Below, piece by piece: positions 12,101-20,800 of a stretch of DNA of 38,868 nucleotides. This stretch comes from Nitrospira sp. (lineage in GTDB: Bacteria; Nitrospirota; Nitrospiria; Nitrospirales; Nitrospiraceae): positions 1 through 38,868 of the forward strand of contig JAEURX010000022.1 of the NCBI GenBank assembly GCA_016788885.1, given 5' to 3'. Below the pieces are notes generated by a model that saw nothing but the letters and a program-made list of their open reading frames with translations, was not told the DNA's origin and searched no databases. Made by a program: the position numbers and the translations under genes. The stretch's first letter is position 1, and each line of letters opens with the position of its first letter.

Positions 12101-15100
12101 CGTCGTCGACGCTCAACGTACGGACATCGTCGTTGGTGATCGTGCCGAAGCCGGCCCCATCCAGAATGGTCGCATTCGTCGGTGCGCTCAGCGAGACCTG
12201 GAACTGTTCCGCACCTTCCACCCGATCATCTTGGCGCACCTGCACCGTCACCGTTTTGGTGGTCTCCCCCGGCGCAAACGTCAACGTCGTGGGCGGCACG
12301 GGCGTATAGTCGCCTGACACCGCCGTTGCCCCGTTGTCCGAGGTCGCCACCTGCACCGTCACGGTATCGTTGACTGGCTCGGACAGCGTCACGGTAAAAT
12401 TGAACGCCGTGTTTCCGGCGAGAGACGTGCCTTCTGCCAAGGTGACGTCGTTGATCGCCAACGTTGGGATACTCTCGACGACATTGGTGACTGTGACATT
12501 CACTGCTTGCGTCGCAATACCTCCGGCGCCGTCGCTTACCTGCACCGTCACTTCATAGACATTGTCGTGATTCTCATCCGAGGGCGTCTCGAAGTTCGGC
12601 GCCGTCACGAAGCTCAACGCTCCCCCGCTCGTGAAGACGAACGCCGCAGCATCCGCGCCGCCGGTGACGCTGAAGGTGAGTGGTTGAGCTGGAATATCGG
12701 CATCGGATGCAGTGACCGTCATGATCGACGTCTGGTTTTCCGGTACAGCGACCGCCGAAGCGCTGGTAATAGCCGGAGACTGATTGGCGTCCCCGATGGT
12801 CAAACGCACCGTCTGTTCGATGAACGCGTTCGGAGTTCCGTTGTCTGTTACACGAACCGTGATGTCGTACGCTCCAGGCCCTTGCGCTTCGGTCGGCGTC
12901 CAGCTGAATACGCCGCTGACCGGATCGATACTCGCTCCCGTCGGCACGGTCCCTTGCAGACTGAAGGTGAATTGATTGGCCGGCAGATCTCCATCCGTCG
13001 CCACGGCGGTAAACGTCAGCAAGGTTTGTTCGTCCCCACTCACTGCCACCGGAACGGACAACCCGGGCGCCAGATTGACTTCATTCACAGTCACCGTGAT
13101 CGTCTCACGATCACTCAGCGCAGGCGAACCGTTGTCGGTGGCAACCACGTCGAACGTATAAGTGCCAGGGCCTTGCGCTTCAGTCGGCGCCCAGCTGAAT
13201 ACGCCACTGGACGAGTCTATGCTTGCCCCCACCGGCACGGCTCCCCCGAGACCATTCTCAAGGGAGTACGTAACAATCTGAGCAGGCACGTCCGCATCCG
13301 TCACGCTGGCCTGAAACGTCAGGAGCGAGCCTTCGCTGCCGGTCTTATTACCGATCAGATTGAGTATCGGTGGCTGATTCACTTCCGTGACCGTGATGGT
13401 GATCGCCTCGCTGGTGGTCACCAGGCCGTCGCTGAGGGAGAAGGTCACGTTGTAGCTCGTCGACCCTTGCGTATGGTTTGGCGTCCAGACGAACTCCCGA
13501 GTCGCCGGGTCGAATGCCGCCCCTTGCGGCAGGCCAGCCGCGCTGTAGACCAACGCTTGGGCCGGGACATCGCCATCACTCCCGTTTATCGTGAAGCGTA
13601 ATTCGTTCCCTTCGAGCACGCTCTTATTCCCGATTGGGTCGAGCACTGGCGCAGAATTGACATCCGTGACGGTGATCGCAATGGTTTCGCTAGACGATAC
13701 AAACCCATCCGTGACGGAGAAGGTCACGTGATAGATACCGGGCCCCTGACTTTCGTTTGGCGTCCACGTAAATTCTCGTGTGGCAGTGTTGAAATTGGCT
13801 CCCTGTGGGAGGCCCGAGGCGGTATACACCAGCGCCTGGATCGGAATATCCGCATCGGCAGCATCAACAGTGAACCGGAGTTCAGCGCCTTCGACAACGT
13901 TCCGATCACCGACCGGCGCAAGCAGAGGCGATGCGTTCACCTCGCTGACCGTGATCGTGATCGTTTCGGAAGTGGTCGCCACTCCGTCAGTCACGGAAAA
14001 CGTAACTTGATGGACTCCAGGCCCTTGCCCCTCGGTTGGTGTCCAAGCGAACTCACGAGTAGCAGAATCGAAGGTCGCACCAACCGGCAACCCGGCCGCA
14101 CTGTAGGCGAGCGGCTGCGAGGGTACATCCGTATCCGAAGCCGAGACGGTAAACCGGAGCTCCGTGCCTTCGTTCACCGACCGGTTGCCGATCGGAGCTA
14201 GAACAGGCGCACTATTCCCAACACCGACTCGTGTAATAGTTTGAGTCTGACTCCGCTGATTCCCGGCGGAGTCGGTGGCTCGCACGGTGAACGCATTGGC
14301 CCCGACTGTGAGCGCCACATTGGTGAAGGTGAACTGGCCGCTCGCATTGGCCGTGGTGGTAAGGCCGAGCCCCAGCAATTCGACCGCGGCGTTGGCTTCC
14401 GTCTGCCCGACCAGTGCGACACTGGCGTTGGTCGTCTGTTGGTCACCAATCGGCGCGCTGTCCGAGGCCGAGTCGAGTTCCAACGTGAGGCTGGGGACAA
14501 CCGTGTCCAGCGTGAATGGCACCGTGGTCTGCGTGACATTGCCCCCGGTGTCCGTCGCCCGCAGCGTAAGTGTGTAGGATCCATCGGCAAGCGGTCCGCC
14601 GTTGATCTGTTCCAAGCGAGCGGGGCTCAATGCAAACGACCCGTTCGCTTGACGATCGGCCAGAATGTTGAAGGTCGGCGTCGCGCCGAACCCTGCCGTG
14701 AACGTGGCGATCCCTTGCGGATCGTTCACGCTGCCGGTGATTGCCGGATTATTCGTGAGTCGGTCGCTGTTGGAACTGCCGGTATCCTGCTGCAAGGCGG
14801 CATTCAGGGTTGGTCCACCGAAGTTGCTGAGAAAATGAACATCTCCAGCCGTCGGTTTCAGCGTCAAGCCGTTGAGATACTGGGTTGGGAACCGTCCGGC
14901 GTAGAATCGCGTATCGGCGCTCAATGAGCCACCAATCACGATGCCGCCAATCGCGCTGTTGGTGCCGCCGACAAGTTGATCGTCGCCGTTACCGTACAGG
15001 CCATCGACCGGATTGATCCCCACTCGCACGGCAGTATTCGTCATGGCACCGGTCACGGTGAAGAGGCCGATCGTTCCCGCTCCATAGGTATCGGCATCGG

Positions 15101-16136
15101 CACCCGTTCCGCCCGGCTGGCCGTCTTGTCCAAACGTCGTGCCGATGTAGAACTTCGCATTGCTGACGGCACCGAGGACTGTGAGCGCTTCCACCGACGG
15201 TACCGCAACCGTTCCACCTTGAATGCTACCCAACGTCAGGGTGCCAGGCGCAGCCCCTGGGATATTGACCGGTCCATCGATCGCCATCGTGCCGGTGAGA
15301 TCGGTGGTGGCCGCCAAGAAGGTGGAGAGCGGACCAAAGACATGGATGTCGTTGAGCGTAACCCGGCCATTGCCGCCGTTGTTGGTCGTAATGGTGACGG
15401 CTGAACTCGCCGTCGTGCCCGTCACCTTCAGATCCCAACTCGTCCCGTCTTTGATCACTTCGCCCAAGCCCGGTCCGGAGAGTCCAAACGTGACCGTGGT
15501 ACCATCGGCGTCTTTGAGGGTGAGCGTCGTACTGCCGCTGCGGCCCGGAACCGTACCAAACTGCCATTTGACGTTGATAGTCCCGCCGACTGCCAGGTTA
15601 TTGGCCTCGCTGTTCTCGCTGATCGTATTGGCGTGATCGAGTTTGGCCAGGAGTCGATACGTGAGGGCATCGAGGCTGTTTGGAATGGTGAGATTCGTAG
15701 TGACGTTTTTCGATTGCCCGGCGTTGAGTTGGCCGGTGTTAGCCGTTCCCAGGAGGACGTCTGACGCATCCAGGGTAGTATCAAGTGACGCGTAGACGCC
15801 GATTTGCGATTGCGAGACATTTTGATTGCCGACGTTCTGGACCTGCACGACGGCACTCGCCGTATTGGTGGGAACCGCAGGATCGAGTTGCACGGCCGAT
15901 TGCACGACTCCAGTCAGATCGGCGGCCAGTAACACCCTGGATTCCAGAGGCTCGAGGAGAAAAGACGACGCTGAAGAGTTGCTCGGCGAGGGCACGAAAC
16001 GGTCACGCACCAGGCGTTGCACACGACGGCGCATCTGTCGCCATCGCGCCTTGAGCCAGGAAGCCCGTCGATACGATTTCCACCGCCATCCGCACAACAT
16101 CACCCGCAGTTTGCTGAAGAACAGCGCGTCACGCAT
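6189..16136 (-). CDS. Giant LEPR-XLL mosaic repeat protein with He_PIG, Calx-beta and HAF repeats (3315 aa)
   Basis: Complete gene; the start at 16136 has AAGGAGA upstream with correct spacing. Domains in order: Arg-rich leader; LEPR-XLL motif LEPLESRVLLAAD (61-73); CARDB-like segment (about 75-190); region shared with the paralogue; Ig-like domain (545-640); five He_PIG repeats (640-1118); cadherin-like unit (1119-1218); four Calx-beta repeats (1219-1684, with LTFAPGETTKTVTVQV and NDD ends); five He_PIG (1685-2170); six HAF repeats (2170-2517, FRWTSGGGMVSLGDLPGG type with SADGTVIVG); four He_PIG (2520-2895); six further HAF repeats (2898-3220); a terminal He_PIG. No LPXTG, PEP-CTERM or RTX nonapeptides are seen at the C-terminus (ends FMITVTA). 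Calx-beta units usually bind calcium. It is probably secreted or surface-exposed, with an adhesive or structural role by family; the export route is unclear. Confidence 0.9.
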   Translation of the reverse strand: MRDALFFSKLRVMLCGWRWKSYRRASWLKARWRQMRRRVQRLVRDRFVPSPSNSSASSFLLEPLESRVLLAADLTGVVQSAVQLDPAVPTNTASAVVQVQNVGNQNVSQSQIGVYASLDTTLDASDVLLGTANTGQLNAGQSKNVTTNLTIPNSLDALTYRLLAKLDHANTISENSEANNLAVGGTINVKWQFGTVPGRSGSTTLTLKDADGTTVTFGLSGPGLGEVIKDGTSWDLKVTGTTASSAVTITTNNGGNGRVTLNDIHVFGPLSTFLAATTDLTGTMAIDGPVNIPGAAPGTLTLGSIQGGTVAVPSVEALTVLGAVSNAKFYIGTTFGQDGQPGGTGADADTYGAGTIGLFTVTGAMTNTAVRVGINPVDGLYGNGDDQLVGGTNSAIGGIVIGGSLSADTRFYAGRFPTQYLNGLTLKPTAGDVHFLSNFGGPTLNAALQQDTGSSNSDRLTNNPAITGSVNDPQGIATFTAGFGATPTFNILADRQANGSFALSPARLEQINGGPLADGSYTLTLRATDTGGNVTQTTVPFTLDTVVPSLTLELDSASDSAPIGDQQTTNASVALVGQTEANAAVELLGLGLTTTANASGQFTFTNVALTVGANAFTVRATDSAGNQRSQTQTITRVGVGNSAPVLAPIGNRSVNEGTELRFTVSASDTDVPSQPLAYSAAGLPVGATFDSATREFAWTPTEGQGPGVHQVTFSVTDGVATTSETITITVSEVNASPLLAPVGDRNVVEGAELRFTVDAADADIPIQALVYTASGLPQGANFNTATREFTWTPNESQGPGIYHVTFSVTDGFVSSSETIAITVTDVNSAPVLDPIGNKSVLEGNELRFTINGSDGDVPAQALVYSAAGLPQGAAFDPATREFVWTPNHTQGSTSYNVTFSLSDGLVTTSEAITITVTEVNQPPILNLIGNKTGSEGSLLTFQASVTDADVPAQIVTYSLENGLGGAVPVGASIDSSSGVFSWAPTEAQGPGTYTFDVVATDNGSPALSDRETITVTVNEVNLAPGLSVPVAVSGDEQTLLTFTAVATDGDLPANQFTFSLQGTVPTGASIDPVSGVFSWTPTEAQGPGAYDITVRVTDNGTPNAFIEQTVRLTIGDANQSPAITSASAVAVPENQTSIMTVTASDADIPAQPLTFSVTGGADAAAFVFTSGGALSFVTAPNFETPSDENHDNVYEVTVQVSDGAGGIATQAVNVTVTNVVESIPTLAINDVTLAEGTSLAGNTAFNFTVTLSEPVNDTVTVQVATSDNGATAVSGDYTPVPPTTLTFAPGETTKTVTVQVRQDDRVEGAEQFQVSLSAPTNATILDGAGFGTITNDDVRTLSVDDVTQTEGTSPAGFTAYTFTVTLSAPTITSDVTVQVATSDNGATVASGDYTPIPPTSLTFAPGETTKTVTVQVRQDDRVEGTEQFQVSLSAPTNATILDGAGFGTITNDDVRTLSVDDVTQTEGTSPAGFTPYTFTVTLSAPTITSDVTVQVATSDNGATAASGDYTPVPPTTLTFAPEETTKTVTVQVRQDDRVEGTEQFQVSLSAPTNATILDGSGFGTIIDDDVRSVSIDDVTVTEGDSGTSAATFTVTLSQASPGTVTVVATTAADSATPGSDYTTLSQTLTFAPGTTQQTFSVPIVSDVLQESTEQFFVNLSNVSAGVVIADAQGIGTILDNDVNQAPVLAPIGNQTANEGQLLQFNATATDPGSPTALTYSLEDGAGGQVPSGASINALGTFTWTPTEAQGPGSYTFDVVVTDSGTPALSDRETITVTVGEVNQAPTLAQIPNQTATVGQKLLFTAVGTDTDLPSNTLTYSLEGLFSAGATIDPTTGVFSWTPTVSQIGGPHGFTVRVTDNGTPNLFAEHIVQVTVEPTPNQAPVLNPIGNQTIDEGQPLTFFANATDPDSPTTFTFSLANGASGQVPTGATIAAGTGQFTWTPTEAQGPGNYTFDVVVTDSDTPALSDWETITVTVGEVNQAPTLAQIPNQTVTAGQLLTFTAVGTDPDIPANGLTYSLEGVVPAGATIDSTTGVFSWTPTNAQLGLQSVTVRVTDSDSPSLFAQQVVSITVNAQANQAPVLAPIGNRTVTEGSQITFTASATDTDLPAQQLTFSLQGTPPAGATITPGGVFAWTPTAGQGGAHTVTVRVTDSGSPTLFDEETFTITVGAVSAPSFQGLGVSVQGGSIAAEVSPDGSIVVGGMSLTNEEGLGQAFRWTSSSGVELLGDLPAGRFSSHAEGLSADGSVVVGTGSPASPLGTVNHAFRWTAIDGMVDLGTLPGGVNSDAFDVSADGTVIVGQSDLRAFRWTSGEGMVNLGLLPGGSFISEAHAVSADGSVIVGESSVPGGGVAFRWTSGGGMVSLGDLPGGALASQANEVSADGTIVVGWGSTASGRQEPFRWTSAEGMVGLGLPQGASASYPLAVSADGKRIVGYSDGLGNVEGSAFVLSTEAFLWDETNGMRSLNGLVAGDLGLAPGWVLKKATGISADGRVIVGWGTNPTGQPEAWRLVLPEGVSVPTNEAPILTPIGNRTGDEGSTITFTATATDPNPNQTLAYFLSGATPPGAAIDPVSGIFTWVPNEAQGPGAYTFDVVVRDNSATPLSDSETITVTVNEVNRGPVLTVPAVVTVAGGQPASFTATANDQDVPANQLTFSLEGTVPVGAAINPLSGVFNWAAVNIPGGGTYTVRVRVTDTGTPTLFDEKVVNIEVLGAPVLEPIGDRSATEGQTLSFTAVAADPNLGQPLTFSLQGTVPAGASINPATGLFTWTPTEAQGPGAYQVTVRVADNGTPALFDEETISISVGEVNQAPVLSSISDQTVTGGQTVTFTATATDIDVPANQLTYSLEGTVPTGAGIDPQTGLFTWATSAGDAGTYAITVRVTDDGTPVLFSERTLNVTVLSNAASFQGLGDLPGGTFSSRPFGVSGNGAVIVGVSDGGSGLEPFRWTVSGGIQNFSAVVGASAVGRAASFDGSVIAGDTDGGSFRWSVADGLQMILGNAAPHSANAVTPDGTVIVGKGLINASIPGAFRWTAATGAVRLDTLAGYADAEAFGVSADGNVIVGASYFGPSGEQAQAVRWIADGSGGFTVEGLGDLPGGNFMSRAVAVSADGSVILGVSESDRGQEAFLWTASGGMQGLGDSTGDLRAMSADGTVIISGNAIWDANNGIRSLFQVIVDSGIAGFESWLSINAIGISADGRTIVGEGINPQGDQEGWRVVLPVNAFAPEFLNMPVGVYEVQAGQNVLFDLSAQDLDVPAQSVNFRLIGSVPAGVDFTGNVFSWTPTTDDIGSHSFVIRVYDNGVPSRFIDTQFMITVTA
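11434..12477. repeat. Three tandem 348-bp Calx-beta coding repeats
   Basis: The same DNA words recur at 11443, 11791 and 12139, an exact period of 348 bp (116 codons). Each unit encodes one Calx-beta domain of the giant protein. The units at 11791 and 12139 are the most alike over their first part, and the outer edges are more diverged. A fourth Calx-beta copy at about 11090-11430 is clearly more divergent. The pattern is typical of recent in-frame tandem duplication. Confidence 0.88.
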
Positions 16137-16210
16137 TGTCGGTCTCCTTGGCCAATGGATCGATCCGTGAATCGACCTGACTCTGACTGGGTGTCCTCTC
16201 TAGCACGACA

Positions 16211-16254
16211 CAGGGGACAGACCGGGGGACAGATTCAAATTAATACCAGCAATA
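16211..16254. repeat. GGGGGACA intergenic repeat, copy 1
   Basis: The unit reads CAGGGGACAGACC, then GGGGGACAGATTCA, then AATACCAGCAATA. It lies between the orphan regulator and the giant gene and therefore in the leader or promoter area of the latter. It shares both halves with 17707-17752 and the first half with 17365-17390. GGGGACA-type words of this sort resemble palindromic or REP-like elements in other genomes, but I cannot assign a family. Confidence 0.65.
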
Positions 16255-16267
16255 TCGATACGCACTC

Positions 16268-17107
16268 TTAGCTGAGCGCATTTCTATATAGATACTGAAG
16301 CGCCTGGGGGAGTGGACGTCCCAGCTCTTGACCGAACACCCGAGTGCACTGGTGATACACGGCCGTGGCCTCTGCTCTGCGGCCCGTCACCGAGAGGAGC
16401 GTAATCAGGGGCTCATACAGCGGCGTCGCGTGCGGGTCCAGCTGGAGGCCTCGATTCAACCATTGGATCGCGTGTTCGAATCGTCCACGCCGCTGCTGAT
16501 GATCGCTGAGTCGCGCCACAGCGGTGACAAACCGTGCACGCACACGTTCTCGAGTCGCAGCCGCCCATGGCTTCATCCGTTGCTCAGGCAAAAAGGGACC
16601 GCGATACAGTGCCAACGCCTGCCGAAGTTCCCGCGGCGCTTCCCTCACTCTTACATTGGATCTGCCATGGTCCGATCGAGCGACAGCCTGCTCAAACGCA
16701 CACAGATCCACCCAACAACGTGCGGGATCTAAGGTCACGGTGCCATGCTCGAGGCGTACGACGCCCTCAACCGCGAGATATTTGCGCAGGCGCTTGAGTG
16801 TCTTGGAAAACGTCGCGACGGCTCGATCCCCGTCACTGTCAGGCCACAGTTGATCAATGAGGTATGACACCGGCACAGCCTCCCCTCCTGATGCCACGAT
16901 GGCCTGAAGGAGTTCGATCAGCCGCTGCGGCGTCTTCCGACGCTTGGGGAGAGGCTGCCCTTCAACTCGTATTTCAAATGGTCCGAGTACGTAGAGTTGG
17001 AGCGGCCAAGATTGACGCCGGGGAGGGGGTGCGCTCGTCGCGCTTCCTCGAGCACTCGGTGAATCCATGAGGGACCGCATGATCACTCGATGTCCGCCCT
17101 TCATCAT
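16268..17107 (-). CDS. Orphan SARP-like regulator: winged-helix DNA-binding plus BTAD domain
   Basis: The 279-residue protein is homologous along about residues 34-279 to the C-terminal ~250 residues of the two large regulators upstream. It has an OmpR-like winged helix (LYVLGPFEIRVEGQPLPKRR ... LLQAIVASGGE ... QLWPDSDGD ... LKRLRKYL), then a BTAD helical repeat region (ALYRGPFLPEQ ... RAEATAVYHQC). It lacks the ATPase and TPR body, so it looks like an output module left after duplication and deletion, or an independent SARP-type activator. The start is uncertain: ATG at 17107 has no good Shine-Dalgarno, while AAGGGCGGA lies just ahead of internal GTG/ATG codons at residues 8-10. It precedes the giant gene by 131 bp on the same strand and could regulate it (inference). 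Confidence 0.82.
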   Translation of the reverse strand: MMKGGHRVIMRSLMDSPSARGSATSAPPPRRQSWPLQLYVLGPFEIRVEGQPLPKRRKTPQRLIELLQAIVASGGEAVPVSYLIDQLWPDSDGDRAVATFSKTLKRLRKYLAVEGVVRLEHGTVTLDPARCWVDLCAFEQAVARSDHGRSNVRVREAPRELRQALALYRGPFLPEQRMKPWAAATRERVRARFVTAVARLSDHQQRRGRFEHAIQWLNRGLQLDPHATPLYEPLITLLSVTGRRAEATAVYHQCTRVFGQELGRPLPQALQYLYRNALS

Positions 17108-17364
17108 GCACCGCTGCGGCTACGGTAGAGGCGATTGCCCAAGCATCGTCTCTTCCTTCAAAAGCAGGAACAGTTGCTCCAAGTCTTCTCGTGGGTTCGC
17201 CTGCAGGATCGTCTCGCGTGCTGCGTAGTGATCTGCCGCACAGAGCAGGAGGCCTGCAGCAAGGGCACAAGCTTCAACGACCATGACCAACTGTCTGCTC
17301 GTGCAACTCATACCGCACCTGTGGGCACAACCCGACGCATCCGAGGTCGAGTAAGCCATAGCGG

Positions 17365-17390
17365 CAGGGGACAACGTGGGGGACAAATTC
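17365..17390. repeat. GGGGGACA intergenic repeat, partial copy 2
   Basis: The unit reads CAGGGGACAACGTGGGGGACAAATTC, matching the first half of the copies at 16211 and 17707. The second half (AATAC-AGCAATA) is missing. It lies upstream of the orphan regulator. Confidence 0.55.
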
Positions 17391-17706
17391 GGGATGAGTG
17401 CAAGCGGAGTAAAAGCCCTGCGCCGGAAGCTTAGGACAGCGACTTGGAGAGGGGTATTTGCTCGACTTTCACTGGGAAAGGGTGAAAAAGCGGAGTTTTA
17501 CTTGTCACTGGCATACATTCTGGCACCATTCTGCCGCGTTTGCGATTTCTGGGATCTGAACGAGACCCGAGAGCACAAGAGACAACACGAAGGCGCCGCA
17601 TCCGTTCTTCATATGAAACTCCTCCCCTGTATACATCCAATGATCACCAGGTCAGTTGAGGTGCTGAGGCCTAACCTGCTCAGACGAGGACCGTATACCT
17701 TCTCAG

Positions 17707-17752
17707 CAGGGACCGATTGGGGGACACATTCAGGAAATAAATACTAGCAATA
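17707..17752. repeat. GGGGGACA intergenic repeat, copy 3
   Basis: The unit reads CAGGGACCGATTGGGGGACACATTCA, then AATAAATACTAGCAATA, in the same orientation as 16211-16254. It lies 52 bases beyond the 3' end of the large regulator gene. Confidence 0.65.
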
Positions 17753-17803
17753 GAAAACCGTCGTTCTGGGAAACGAGGCGTGAGAAGAAACGGACGTTAC
17801 GTA

Positions 17804-20800
17804 TTACCGTGGGCGGAGAGTTTGAGCGAGCTTTTGAAGATCTGCGGAGACAGAGCGACCGGCCCAACGTGCCAGCTCCGTTCGGCATCTGTCGTAACAG
17901 GCGGTAGCCTCGGCATGCCGGTTTGCGGAGACAAGAAGCGGAATCAGTTGCTGATAGAGCGGTTCCGCGACTGGGTCGACGTCAATGGCTCCGGCCAACT
18001 CGGCCATGAGTTCCTTACATTGCATTCCATCCACGACTTTTTCTCGATGAGTGAAGAGTCGTGTGAACTGCCTACGAATTCGCTCTCGATAAGAGTCGGC
18101 CCATGGTGCGATCTCGTTCCACCCTAGGAACGGGCCTCGATACAGCGCGATGATATTGTCCCGATGGCCGTCCTGGAGGACTGTTCCTGTAGTTCGCTTC
18201 GATTCACCCTCTCCCAAGGAGGCTTCGAACGCCCAGGCATCCACCCAACAGCACGTGCGGTTCAGTGAAATCTCGCCATCCTGCCAACAGAGAGCATCGT
18301 CAACCGCCAGCAACTGACGCAAGCGTGCGATTGATTTCTTAAGATTCTCCCGTGCTTGATCCCCGTCCGCCTCCGGCCACAGCATGTCCATGAGTCTCGC
18401 GGCAGAAACCGGGGCACCGCCATACGTCATGATTGCGATGAGTAACTCCATCAGCCGATGCGGAGTCTTACGGTTTTTCCCGAGCGGTTGCCCATTGATC
18501 AAGACTTCAAATCGGCCCAACGTATAGATCTTGATCGGCCAAGGCCAGGTCTCGAGACAACGAGCCTCCAACGGTGCAGCAAAGCGGTGTTTTTGAATCA
18601 TGCGTAACACAAAGGGAACGTGAATTCCGGCGATGAGCGCTCGGGCACAGAGTCCTGCCATAAGACGTCGGTCGCAACTGGGGTATTGCATCAATCCACG
18701 TACTTCTCCAATCGTCAATGCTTTCTTGAGCGCAACGAGGCCCGCCGGCGCATCATTCCGATCAAAAGCCATTTTCGCCGTCAGGACCCACGCTCCGAAC
18801 CGAAGAAGATCGCTCCGCATTCGATCGCCGATCTCCAAGGACTGTTCGACGTAGCGGGCAGCGCCGTCCAATTGTCCAAGTTCATGCAACGCATGGGCGA
18901 TCACCAGCGCATTGATGCCCTGGCCGAACATGTGTCCGCCTGCAGCTGCGATCAAATCATTTGAACGTAGCCCCTCCTCTAATGCCTTTTGATGATCACC
19001 TCGCAAGCGCAGGAACCATGCAAAGAGGTGCAGGTAGTGCGCTCGATGAATGCCACCAAGCCGCTGGGTCATTGCATCTTCTTCCTTCAAGAGTGCTTCA
19101 GCCGCAGACAGGTTTCCCGCTAATAATTCTCCAGCCACCCCCTGGCTAATGATCAGACCATCCCACACATGGAGCCCCGATTGAGTGACCAGTTCCCTTG
19201 CCTTTCCGATATGCAGGCGGCAGAGATCAAGTTCGCTGTCGAACCAGGCCAAGGTGGCGGTCGTCGCGTGGAAAAATATGGCAGTGATCAGATTCCACTG
19301 TTTAGACTCGCGTAAGCGGGAAAATTGCTCCAGACCTGCCCTGGCGGCGGCGATATCCCCAAACCATAAAAAGTAGATCTCCGTCATGTATCGAGAACCG
19401 GTTTGCACGGCCGGTGGGAGATGCTCGCTGAGGCTGACGGCCCGATCCAGCCATGCCCTCGCATCGTCCCTGTCCGGACGGGTCTGCATGATCGCACCAG
19501 CCAGACAGTCTGCGACATGGGCCTCGACCTCGATCGAGGGGTAAGAAGCACCGTCTGGATGGATGGTTGGAAACAACTCCAAGAGTTTCGTGATCCGCCC
19601 AAGACCGTCCCATCGTATGAGGACTGCCCGGATCGCGCCGCACCAGGACAATAACGCGCCCGTTCGATCGCCCTGCCGCAGGAACTCGTCCAAGCTTTGA
19701 TCGAACAGGGCGTAGGCTTGATCGGGGTCGAAGGACACCTTCGTGCTCGCCAACCAAAACATGAGCCAGGGACTTTGTGCGCGAACTGGCTCGGGAATAC
19801 ATAAAATCCAGGCTTCCAGCGTTTGAATACGTCCGGTCGCCACCAGTTCCTGGGCTTGGCCGAGAATCACCTGTACAAGGCCTTCCCAATCCTCAGCAGC
19901 CTGGAGCACAAGCACAGCCTCTTCGATGCGACCCTCTTTGATGAGGAGGTCCGCCGCGTTTCGCTGGAGCGCTTGGATTTGGGCCGTGCCCAAGTCCACT
20001 CGTGCCCGGTGGAGAAGAAAGTCTCGAAACAGCGGATGGTATCGATACGATGGCTCAGTCCCCTGCCGACGCTCGGTAAAGTAGCGGGAGCGGTGCAGGA
20101 ATGCGAGTAGGTCACCAGCATTTGAGAGGCCGGTGAGCCCCTCCGCCGATCGGATGTTGATATCGGACAGCACGGACGTCTTCAGCAAGAGTTGCCGGAC
20201 ATCCGGGGAAAGCCGTTCCATCACCTCTCCGGCTAAGTAGCGAAAGATCGTCTCGGACGTGCCGTCGAGTCCACTCCCCGACACCGTGCGATCGCCTTTC
20301 GCCTGTTCGACCATCAGCATTAAGCCGGCGGCCCACCCTCCTACTCGTCGGTAGGCCTCATCGACAAAGGTTCGCATGGCGCCGTCCGCCTTTTTCTTCC
20401 AATGCAGCTGGACGATGGCTTTGGCCTCCACTCTCGACAGCGTCAGCGAATCGGCACCGATCACAGTCATTCCCCTGTCGCATTGCACCATAACCAACGG
20501 CGGTGGCGGATCGTGGCGGCTCATGACAAGAACGGATACATGTTCCGGCAGCTCCTGAATTGCGTAGGGAAGCAATTGGTGCAGAGCAGATGTCGAGGGC
20601 ACTTCCTGATAATTGTCCAGCACCAGTACGCAGCGACGCGGCAACCGCGCACACAACTCTTGGAAAAATCGCCGCGTAAAGGTCGGTAACCCAAGCGCAT
20701 ACTCGGGCGTCAGAACCGGAAGGGGCCGTCGGATTCTCGGGACCAGCGACTTAGCCGCCAGGCTCAGATAGTGAAAGAAGGTGGCCGGATCCGCATCTCC

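Larger units (their letters stand above)
17108..17803. other. Intergenic region with repeat copies; no clear gene
   Basis: This 696-bp gap separates the large regulator from the orphan one. It contains repeat copies at 17365-17390 and 17707-17752. A minus-strand frame at 17386-17120 (up to 88 codons, ending ANPREDLEQLFLLLKEETMLGQSPLP-like) stops 12 bases before the regulator start and could be a small leader gene. It has no recognisable domain or convincing ribosome-binding site, so I do not call it. I found no residue of an ATPase domain that would show the orphan regulator was once full length here. Confidence 0.5.

Noticed and set aside
12507-13601. Plus-strand frame of 364 codons
   Set aside because: Antisense shadow of the 3315-residue protein; Arg-rich, no start signal, no domain.
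17376-17747. Plus-strand frame of 123 codons upstream of the orphan regulator
   Set aside because: It crosses two copies of the intergenic repeat and shows no domain or start signal.
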